In this document: positions 1 through 6,469 of the stretch, in pieces
Layout: every line of letters starts with the position of its first letter
Position numbering within the stretch: position 1 is the stretch's first letter
From: Pseudomonadota bacterium
Lineage (GTDB): Bacteria > Pseudomonadota > Alphaproteobacteria > Rhodospirillales > 2-02-FULL-58-16
Length of the DNA stretch: 6,469 bases
Assembly: GCA_022572335.1 (NCBI GenBank)
Contig: JACZWD010000155.1
Location: forward strand, 1 to 6,469
Direction of reading: 5' to 3'
The notes under the pieces: model-generated
Told to the model about the DNA's origin: nothing
Databases searched by the model: none
The model's input: only the letters and a program-made list of their open reading frames with translations
Program-made: the position numbers and the translations under genes

Positions 1-336
1 GGCCTCGGGCGCGGGGGCGGCCGGCACCGGGGCCTCGGGCGGGGCCGGCGACGGGGCGGCCTGGTCCATCTCGTCGATCGCCGAGGCGTCCTCGCCCTCG
101 GCCAGGATCACCGCGACGGGGGTGTTGACGGCAACCCCTTCGGTGCCTTCCGGGACCAAGATCCGGCCCAGCACGCCCTCGTCGACGGCTTCCAGCTCCA
201 TGGTCGCCTTGTCGGTCTCGATCTCGGCGAGGACATCGCCGCTGTCCACGGTGTCCCCTTCCTTCTTCAGCCATTTGGCCAGGGTGCCCTCGGTCATGGT
301 GGGCGACAGCGCCGGCATCAGGACTTGAACTGGCAT
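1..336 (-). CDS. pdhB: Pyruvate dehydrogenase E1 component, beta subunit with N-terminal lipoyl domain (5' part only)
   Basis: Seen: the reading frame starts at ATG 336-334 and stays open to the window edge (112 codons). Residues 1 to about 77 form a biotinyl/lipoyl domain: MPALSPTMTEGTLAKW near the start, then EIETDKATME, whose Lys43 is the expected lipoylation site. From about residue 80 the chain becomes an Ala/Pro/Glu-rich linker, the flexible arm typical of lipoyl domains. A ribosome site GGGAGG lies 4 nt before the ATG. Known: alphaproteobacterial PdhB proteins often carry such a domain before the E1 beta transketolase-like domain. E1 alpha/beta decarboxylates pyruvate and passes the acetyl group to lipoyl-lysine, feeding acetyl-CoA synthesis in the cytoplasm. 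Inferred: it follows pdhA by 33 bp on the same strand, so E1 beta is favoured over E2 (PdhC), which has a similar N-terminus. The catalytic part lies outside the window, so E2 cannot be fully excluded. Confidence 0.88.
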   Translation of the reverse strand, partial: MPVQVLMPALSPTMTEGTLAKWLKKEGDTVDSGDVLAEIETDKATMELEAVDEGVLGRILVPEGTEGVAVNTPVAVILAEGEDASAIDEMDQAAPSPAPPEAPVPAAPAPEA

Positions 337-369
337 GGCACCTCCCTGCGCTCGAACCGACCGCGCCTT

Positions 370-1473
370 TTACGCGTCCGCCAGAACGTCGGTGTAGAGC
401 TCCGACGCATCGGGCTCCGGGCTCTGTTGGGCGAACTCGGCCGCTTCCGTGACCCGGGCCTTGACCCCGCGGTCGATTTCCTTGAGCGCCTCTTCGTCGG
501 CGATCCCGTCATCGAGCAGGAACCCGCGCAGGTTGTCGATGGGGTCGCTTTCCTTGCGCACCTTGCTCACTTCCTCTTTCGACCGGTACTTGGCCGGGTC
601 CGACATGGAATGGCCGCGGTAGCGGTAGGTCTCCAGTTCCAGGATGATCGGACCCTTGCCCGACCGGCAGTGGGCGGCGGCCTTTTCACCGGCGGCCCGC
701 ACCTCCAGCACGTCCATGCCGTTGACCTGAAAGCCGGGGATGTCGTAGGCGCGGCCGCGGCGGTACAGCTCGGTGTTGGCCGAGGCGCGCTCCACCGACG
801 TGCCCATGCCGTAGCGGTTGTTCTCGATGACGTAAATCACCGGCAGCTTCCACAGGGCAGCCATGTTGAAGGACTCGTAGACCTGTCCCTGGTTGACGGC
901 GCCGTCGCCGAAATAGGTGCGGCAGACGCCCCCGTCCCCGTTGTACTTGTGCCCCAGCGCCAGTCCGGTGCCGATGGGAACCTGGGCGGCGACGATGCCG
1001 TGGCCGCCGAAGAAATTGGCTTCCCGGCTGAACATGTGCATGGAGCCGCCCTTGCCCTTCGAGTAGCCGCCGCGCCGGCCCGTCAGCTCCGCCATCACCC
1101 CCTTGGGGTCCATGCCGCAGGCCAGCATGTGGCCGTGGTCGCGGTAGCTGGTGACCAGGGTGTCGTCGGCGCCGGCCGCCGCCTGCATGCCCACGACGAC
1201 CGCCTCCTGGCCGATGTAGAGGTGGCAGAATCCGGAAATCAGGCCCATGCCGTAAAGCTGACCGGCCTTCTCCTCGAAGCGGCGGATGAGCAGCATCCGG
1301 CGGTACAGATCGAGGGCTTCGCCGGGGGTTGCCCGCCGCGTCGCCCTGGCGGTGTCTTTTTTTCCCGGCTTTCCCGGCGCCGTGGGGGGGGCCGGGCGTT
1401 TCCGGGCCGCCGTCTTCCCGGCCGTTCCCTTGGCGGCCGGTTTGGCCCGTTTCCGCTTCGCTGCTTTCGCCAT
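370..1473 (-). CDS. pdhA: Pyruvate dehydrogenase E1 component, alpha subunit
   Basis: This 367-residue protein is the thiamine-diphosphate subunit that decarboxylates pyruvate in the pyruvate dehydrogenase complex. Seen: RRFEEKAGQLYGMG (64-77), FCHLYIGQEAVVVG (82-95), YRDHGHMLACG (110-120) and KGGSMHMF (141-148). The ThDP/Mg motif begins at GDG (189-191) and ends at NN (218-219), the spacing expected of this fold. The loop YRYRGHSMSDP (283-293) matches the E1 alpha loop that is a phosphorylation site in mitochondrial homologues. The first 45 or so residues are a Lys/Ala/Pro-rich extension before the conserved core, probably disordered. The ATG at 1473-1471 has a good upstream site (GGGAGAGGGG), which supports this start. 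The stop is TAA. Its neighbour pdhB follows after 33 bp with no terminator between, so they form one operon. Upstream is a divergent intergenic region shared with the acyltransferase gene. Confidence 0.97.
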   Translation of the reverse strand: MAKAAKRKRAKPAAKGTAGKTAARKRPAPPTAPGKPGKKDTARATRRATPGEALDLYRRMLLIRRFEEKAGQLYGMGLISGFCHLYIGQEAVVVGMQAAAGADDTLVTSYRDHGHMLACGMDPKGVMAELTGRRGGYSKGKGGSMHMFSREANFFGGHGIVAAQVPIGTGLALGHKYNGDGGVCRTYFGDGAVNQGQVYESFNMAALWKLPVIYVIENNRYGMGTSVERASANTELYRRGRAYDIPGFQVNGMDVLEVRAAGEKAAAHCRSGKGPIILELETYRYRGHSMSDPAKYRSKEEVSKVRKESDPIDNLRGFLLDDGIADEEALKEIDRGVKARVTEAAEFAQQSPEPDASELYTDVLADA

Positions 1474-1576
1474 TGGTCCCCTCTCCCTGTTGCGTCAGGC
1501 CTCGAGCGCCGGCCACGGAAGGGCCGGGGTTCGGGCGGCTCGGGAAGGCGGCCGCGCTCGGGCGGCGAACGCCGGC

Positions 1577-1605
1577 AAAATAATACGCATGGGCCATCAA
1601 TTCAA
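1577..1605 (-). promoter_or_regulatory. Possible sigma70-type promoter for pdhAB
   Basis: Read on the minus strand, TTGAAT (1605-1600) is followed after 17 nt by TATTTT (1582-1577). An overlapping TATTAT (1585-1580) is a better -10 match but leaves only 14 nt. This would start transcription roughly 95-100 nt before the pdhA ATG. It is the only AT-rich patch close to pdhA in otherwise very GC-rich DNA. This is inferred from box matching only; a start further upstream in the AT-rich core is also possible. Confidence 0.35.
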
Positions 1606-1651
1606 GCCGTCAGTGGCGTCGAACCCCTTGTATGGAAAAGAAAAAACTTTT

Positions 1652-1670
1652 TTAACTGAAATAAAGTTAA
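1652..1670. promoter_or_regulatory. Inverted repeat TTAACT-N7-AGTTAA in the divergent intergenic region
   Basis: Two perfect 6-bp arms (1652-1657 and 1665-1670) are separated by 7 nt, giving a 19-bp dyad. It lies in the AT-rich core of about 1619-1720 between pdhA (minus) and the acyl-AMP ligase gene (plus). Its size fits a dimeric regulator's operator, but no family can be assigned, and AT-rich DNA produces such dyads by chance fairly often. Confidence 0.3.
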
Positions 1671-1678
1671 CGCCTTTG

Positions 1679-1690
1679 CGGTAATTACCG
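1679..1690. promoter_or_regulatory. Perfect 12-bp palindrome CGGTAATTACCG, candidate operator
   Basis: The 12 bases read the same on both strands, with G/C ends and an AATT centre. The palindrome sits 8 bp past the TTAACT/AGTTAA dyad and about 140 bp before the chosen start of the plus-strand gene. The placement suggests a regulator-binding site acting on one or both divergent genes. No binding family is recognised. Confidence 0.35.
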
Positions 1691-1832
1691 TGAGCGCCTG
1701 TTTCTTGGTTGTTTTTTGCGCCGCCCGCGGCGCCGGGAAAGGTCGCGGGCAGACGCCTCGGACCCTTCCCGTGCGGTAGCGGAGAAATTGCTGTACGCTA
1801 TCCTATCCGGTTGCAGGCATGGAGCGGAGGAC

Positions 1833-4718
<2,886 letters not shown>

Positions 4719-4745
4719 GTCGTTTCATGGTGAACGAACGAGGCC

Positions 4746-4765
4746 AAAGGGGCGTTGCCCCTTTT
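4746..4765 (+). terminator. Rho-independent terminator after the acyltransferase gene
   Basis: AAAGGGGC (4746-4753) and GCCCCTTT (4757-4764) form a perfect 8-bp stem with a GTT loop, followed by one more T. It begins 27 nt after the TGA at 4716-4718. The A and T bases at the stem ends make a short four-base T run on the plus strand and a short T run on the other, so it may also stop leftward transcription. The T run is short, so efficiency is uncertain. Confidence 0.65.
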
Positions 4766-4776
4766 GATCCCCACCT

Positions 4777-4810
4777 AGTGTCCTGTCCCAGAGATTCGTG
4801 CACCATACGA
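4777..4810 (+). repeat. Left terminal inverted repeat of the MITE-like element
   Basis: This pairs with 5068-5101. The outer 23 bases are identical, the inner 11 contain three transition differences, and the last six (ATACGA) match again. The near identity suggests either recent insertion or selection on the ends. Confidence 0.85.
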
Positions 4811-4904
4811 TCGCATTTCCCGTGTCCTCGGCAGGAGGGGACGCGCCGGCGATGGGGACCCATCGTCAAGCGTTCCCGACGCCCCGAGGAAGCGGGAAAC
4901 GCGA
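4811..4904. repeat. Long imperfect hairpin directly inside the left terminal repeat
   Basis: Positions 4811-4831 pair with 4884-4904 with two mismatches and one G-T pair (for example TTTCCCG with CGGGAAA, TCCTCGG with CCGAGGA). Positions 4837-4844 pair with 4870-4877 with one G-T pair. The tip CGATGGG (4850-4856) pairs with CCCATCG (4859-4865) around a two-base loop. The whole 94 bp can fold as one interrupted stem. No such arm exists next to the right repeat, so it is either a branch of the element's fold or a nested insertion. Confidence 0.7.
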
Positions 4905-4913
4905 CCCGAAGGG

Positions 4914-5067
4914 CGGTCTTGCGAGGCCCCCGGGGGGACAAGGGGGGTGTCCCCCCGGCTACGCTATGCGGGGGACGCCCCCGCGGCCCCCGGCGTCGTC
5001 GCGCGCCGCTTGTGATGCTCCAGCATCACGGCGCGCCGCGCTCCTCGCCGGAAACCTCGCAAGACCG
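4914..5067. repeat. Inner 13-bp stem enclosing three GC-rich hairpins
   Basis: CGGTCTTGCGAGG (4914-4926) pairs perfectly with CCTCGCAAGACCG (5055-5067). Enclosed are three hairpins. The first has an 11-bp perfect stem, 4930-4940 with 4948-4958 (CCGGGGGGACA / TGTCCCCCCGG), and a G-rich 7-nt loop. The second has a 7-bp stem, 4968-4974 with 4978-4984 (GCGGGGG / CCCCCGC). The third is two-part: GCGCGCC (5001-5007) with GGCGCGC (5030-5036) outside and GTGATGCT (5012-5019) with AGCATCAC (5022-5029) inside, separated by a 4-nt bulge. This is a dense, ordered secondary structure. Confidence 0.75.
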
Positions 5068-5101
5068 TCGTATAGCGTACGAATCTCTGGGACAGGACAC
5101 T
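5068..5101 (-). repeat. Right terminal inverted repeat of the MITE-like element
   Basis: This is the reverse-complement partner of 4777-4810, ending ...GGGACAGGACACT at 5101. Just inside it, 5055-5067 continues the pairing with 4914-4926 rather than with the bases next to the left repeat. Confidence 0.85.
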
Positions 5102-5160
5102 GGGGCCGGCGGCCCTTGGCACCGCAAGAACGGGGTCCGGGGGTGGCCGTTCGGCCGCCG

Positions 5161-5487
5161 TCACGGCCCCGGCGGCTCATCGGTGAGGATCACCGTGTCG
5201 TCGGGAAAGCCGTAGTTGAGCATGAGCCGGGCCCGTTCCTCCAGCATGTCGGGATCCAGGCTGCCCGGACTGAGCAGTTCGACCCGGTGCGCGAGCGCCC
5301 CGCGGCGCGCCTCGATCCCGGCCAGGACGCCGCGGGCGTTTTCCACCTTTTGATTGAGATCCCACCACGCGATCAGGCCCCGGTCCCCGTGGATGGCATG
5401 GTAGGCGAAATAGGCGACCGCGCAGATGCCAAGGACCGGGCCCACGACATGGCGCGCCCGCGCGCGAACTTCGGTAAACAGACCCAT
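5161..5487 (-). CDS. ftsB: FtsB/DivIC-family septum formation initiator (small bitopic division protein)
   Basis: A 108-residue protein. Seen: a short basic N-terminus, one membrane segment (about 13-32, HVVGPVLGICAVAYFAYHAI), then GDRGLIAWWDLNQKVEN leading into a coiled-coil-prone helix (about 40-70). The C-terminal block LLSPGSLDPDMLEERARLML (71-90), then NYGF and PDDTVIL, is the pattern of the DivIC/FtsB family. Known: these periplasm-facing proteins bridge FtsL and FtsQ in the divisome. Start: the frame opens 15 codons earlier, but ATG 5487-5485 has AAGGGA 5 nt upstream and begins the family-like sequence, so I prefer it. The stop is TGA. In many alphaproteobacteria this gene lies next to pdhA; here it points toward pdhA but is about 3.7 kb away. 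The family call is firm; the symbol ftsB is by family analogy. Confidence 0.88.
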   Translation of the reverse strand: MGLFTEVRARARHVVGPVLGICAVAYFAYHAIHGDRGLIAWWDLNQKVENARGVLAGIEARRGALAHRVELLSPGSLDPDMLEERARLMLNYGFPDDTVILTDEPPGP

Positions 5488-5790
5488 CGATTCCCTTCTG
5501 GAACCATGTGTGAAATTCTTTACGGAAGGCAAAGTGGGGGGAAAGGATTAAAAAGGGATTACGGCCGCCCATTTGGCCGGGCGGGAAGATGGCGGAGCAT
5601 TGGGGCCTCGGGGTTTTGGGGTTGGGGCTACGGTGTCGTCTCGGGGCTTATTTGCTCCCGGTATCAGGTTCCGTACCTTCCTTTTCGGGCCTGGGAAACC
5701 GTCTTTTGACCGCCTCCCGGAGAAAATCGGCCCGAAGGTTGGACATTCCCGTCCAAGGGAAGAATGCAGAAGTGACGTGCGCGGACGGGC
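5488..5790. other. 303-bp gene-free region between flp and ftsB
   Basis: No convincing gene: plus-strand frames crossing it (starting at 5573 and 5589) run on over the flp gene and show no family features. It must hold the ftsB promoter unless ftsB is read from the flp promoter. The stretch 5510-5560 is the AT-richer part, but no boxes with good spacing stand out. Two weak dyads are present: CCGCCC/GGGCGG (5565-5570 with 5579-5584), and TTGGAC/GTCCAA (5739-5744 with 5751-5756), the latter 35 bp past the flp stop without a T run. The G-rich motif at 5602-5627 is listed separately. Confidence 0.6.
5602..5627 (+). other. Four-tract G-quadruplex motif (G4, loops 4-4-2)
   Basis: Four runs of exactly four G occur at 5602-5605, 5610-5613, 5618-5621 and 5624-5627, with loops CCTC, TTTT and TT. 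This meets strict criteria for a four-layer intramolecular quadruplex. It is on the plus strand, the template strand for flp and ftsB, about 115 bp upstream of the ftsB start. Whether it folds in the cell is unknown. Confidence 0.7.
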
Positions 5791-5973
5791 TTACCCTCCG
5801 ACCGCGGTTTTCAGCGAGGTGGAGACCGCCGTGAACATCGTGTTCAGCGATCCACCCACGGCGGTCAACGCGCCAATCGCAGCAACGGACACCAGGGCGG
5901 CGATCAAGCCATACTCGATGGCCGCGGCACCCGATTCGTCCGTGCGGAGCGTCTTCAGGATATCGATCTTCAT
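5791..5973 (-). CDS. flp: Flp/Fap-type pilin precursor
   Basis: A 60-residue protein. Seen: a short leader MKIDILKTLRTDESG, then AAAIEYGLIAALVSVAAIGA. Cleavage after the Gly would leave Glu at +5 and Tyr at +6 at the head of a hydrophobic helix, the signature of Flp pilins. The rest (TAVGGSLNTMFTAVSTSLKTAVGG) is the short Ser/Thr-rich tail usual in the family. Known: Flp pilins are processed by a TadV/CpaA-type prepilin peptidase and assembled by the Tad machinery into adhesive pili. Start: a GTG directly precedes the ATG, but AGGAG lies 6 nt before ATG 5973-5971, so I choose the ATG. No tad/cpa assembly gene is visible here, so those would be elsewhere. It is 165 bp downstream of the Gly-rich gene on the same strand. 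Confidence 0.93.
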   Translation of the reverse strand: MKIDILKTLRTDESGAAAIEYGLIAALVSVAAIGALTAVGGSLNTMFTAVSTSLKTAVGG

Positions 5974-5998
5974 CACTATCTCCTTTTCTGATCACTTC

Positions 5999-6016
5999 GC
6001 ACCGTCATGCCGGTGC
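5999..6016 (-). promoter_or_regulatory. Hairpin in the putative flp leader
   Basis: GCACCG (5999-6004) and CGGTGC (6011-6016) form a perfect 6-bp stem with a 6-nt loop, ending 25 nt before the flp ATG. If transcription starts upstream, it would sit in the 5' leader just before the ribosome site and could stabilise the abundant pilin mRNA or affect its translation. A second small stem, AAGGC/GCCTT, is at 6057-6071. The role is inferred only. Confidence 0.3.
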
Positions 6017-6138
6017 CATCGATCGCGAGGGAACGAAACATTGGGGTTCCGGGGTTAAGGCGTCTTGCCTTTGATGGGCAGCGGAAGGGTGCGGGCACGG
6101 AACACCCGTAAGGACGCCTCTCGCTGTCTGTCTGGCGG

Positions 6139-6469
6139 CTACCCTTTTATTTTCTTTGCTTTCTTGATTTTCTTTGCTTTCTTGATTTTCTTTGTTTTCC
6201 CTTTCCCCTTCGTTTTCCCGATATTCCCTAGATCACCATCGAACCCACCGGCGAGGGCGCTGTTTCCAAGGCCGGCGCCCAGGCCACCGGCGGCGTTGTT
6301 GGCAGGGCCGCTGTTGGACAGGCCGCCGCCGAGGCCGCCAACGGAGCCGCTGTTGGACAGGCCGCCGCCGTTGCCGCCGCCGAGGCCGCCAACGGAGCCG
6401 CTGTTGGTCAGGCCGCCGCCTTTGCCGCCACCGAGGCCACCAACGGAGCCGCTGTTGGACATGCCGCCG
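6139..6469 (-). CDS. Gly-rich tandem-repeat protein with Lys-rich tail, partial (5' end outside window)
   Basis: I do not recognise this protein. The frame ends at TAG 6141-6139 and is open at the right edge. A Met codon at 6462-6460 has only GGC-GGC before it, no ribosome site, and sits where other repeats have Leu, so the gene probably begins outside. Counting from that Met: units SNSGSVGGLGGGKGGGL (2-18), TNSGSVGGLGGGNGGGL (19-35), a 13-residue short copy (36-48) and two diverged copies (49-82). Residues 83-107 have 15 Lys in 25, with the repeat KKIKKA. No Cys is present and no membrane segment is visible. The Gly/Ser/Asn repeat suggests a flexible or self-associating surface or structural protein; the basic tail could bind polyanions. 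Both ideas are inference. The flp pilin follows on the same strand, which hints at a surface role. Confidence 0.6.
   Translation of the reverse strand, partial: GGMSNSGSVGGLGGGKGGGLTNSGSVGGLGGGNGGGLSNSGSVGGLGGGLSNSGPANNAAGGLGAGLGNSALAGGFDGDLGNIGKTKGKGKTKKIKKAKKIKKAKKIKG
6145..6192 (-). repeat. 18-bp tandem repeat encoding KKIKKA, AT-rich purine tract
   Basis: About 2.7 copies of an 18-bp unit (plus strand: ATTTTCTTTGCTTTCTTG) encode the Lys-rich tail. The coding strand is nearly all A and G, using mostly AAA/AAG codons, in sharp contrast to the GC-rich surroundings. Such tracts are prone to slippage in multiples of 18 bp, which keeps the frame. Confidence 0.8.
6268..6459 (-). repeat. Tandem 51-bp (17-codon) repeats in the Gly-rich gene
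   Basis: Two full 51-bp copies, one 39-bp copy that lacks four codons, and one diverged 51-bp copy encode (S/T)NSGSVGGLGGG(K/N)GGGL. The first copies are almost identical in DNA, so copy number may change by slippage or recombination. The array may continue past the window edge. Confidence 0.8.

Larger units (their letters stand above)
4777..5101. mobile_element. MITE-like 325-bp element with 34-bp terminal inverted repeats and internal hairpins
   Basis: The ends are inverted copies: positions 4777-4810 match the reverse complement of 5068-5101 at 31 of 34 positions, the outer 23 being perfect (AGTGTCCTGTCCCAGAGATT...). The element lies between the convergent ends of the acyltransferase gene and ftsB. 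Inside there is no recognisable protein; frames open across it on both strands read as Arg/Pro/Gly-rich noise. Several further hairpins fill the interior. Known: small, gene-less elements with terminal inverted repeats are typically moved by a transposase encoded elsewhere. No clear target duplication is seen: the left edge reads CCT|AGTG and the right CACT|GGG. If a CTAG target were counted into the ends, the left copy would be CTAG and the right CTGG. I do not assign an IS family. Confidence 0.72.

Noticed and set aside
325..1659. A 444-codon plus-strand frame opposite pdhA
   Set aside because: The minus frame is unmistakable PdhA; this one is an antisense shadow that continues into the intergenic region.
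4771..5107. A target-site duplication around the 325-bp element
   Set aside because: Flanks CCACCT and GGGGCC do not match. Only a CTAG/CTGG overlap with the ends is possible, too weak to claim or to assign an IS family.
4798..5709. Plus-strand frames running through the hairpin element and ftsB (also 4604-5215)
   Set aside because: Low-complexity Arg/Pro/Gly products, crossing inverted repeats and antisense to ftsB; no transposase motif such as a DDE-type triad is recognisable.
5739..5756. Terminator after flp
   Set aside because: Only a 6-bp stem (TTGGAC/GTCCAA) with no T run after it on the minus strand.
5999..6030. A sigma54 (-24/-12) promoter for flp at TGGCACCGG on the minus strand
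   Set aside because: The GG is not followed by GC at the required 10-nt spacing.
5573..6058. A 161-codon plus-strand frame antisense to flp
   Set aside because: The minus strand carries a canonical Flp pilin with a good ribosome site; the plus frame is a shadow.
6268..6459. CRISPR-like array
   Set aside because: The repeats are contiguous 51-bp coding units without unique spacers and translate as a regular Gly-rich repeat.

Overview
This GC-rich window looks alphaproteobacterial, most likely Rhodospirillales or a relative. The evidence is a pyruvate dehydrogenase E1 alpha gene followed by an E1 beta gene that carries its own N-terminal lipoyl domain, an FtsB/DivIC-type gene nearby, and a Flp-type pilin. 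No species can be named from the sequence alone.

Layout, left to right. Positions 1-1473 hold two minus-strand genes: pdhA (370-1473), then the start of pdhB (336 down to the window edge), 33 bp apart and surely co-transcribed. Positions 1474-1832 are a divergent intergenic region with an AT-rich core, a plausible pdhA promoter and two small perfect dyads. Positions 1833-4718 hold one large plus-strand gene for a three-part protein: acyl carrier domain, fatty acyl-AMP ligase (FAAL-type) and a membrane-anchored PlsC-type acyltransferase. It ends in a compact stem followed by a short T run, a likely terminator. Positions 4777-5101 form a 325-bp element bounded by 34-bp inverted repeats and packed with further hairpins. 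It has no credible gene and resembles a non-autonomous (MITE-like) element. Positions 5161-5487 hold an ftsB/divIC-like gene on the minus strand. Positions 5488-5790 have no gene but contain a strong four-tract G-quadruplex motif. Positions 5791-5973 encode a Flp pilin (minus). Positions 6139-6469 hold the 3' part of a Gly-rich repeat gene with a Lys-rich tail (minus), open at the window edge.

How it fits together. In many alphaproteobacteria the ftsB-like gene lies just upstream of pdhA on the same strand. Here both keep that orientation and order but are separated by about 3.7 kb holding the opposite-strand lipid gene and the hairpin element, which suggests an insertion into a conserved neighbourhood. 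The tri-domain protein could activate a free fatty acid, load it on its own carrier domain and transfer it to a lipid acceptor, much as Aas does in E. coli, but with a different domain order and ligase type. The right end looks like cell-surface material (pilin and low-complexity protein).

The items most worth a second look are the tri-domain acyltransferase, the structured MITE-like element, the G-quadruplex between flp and ftsB, and the Gly/Lys-rich repeat protein.
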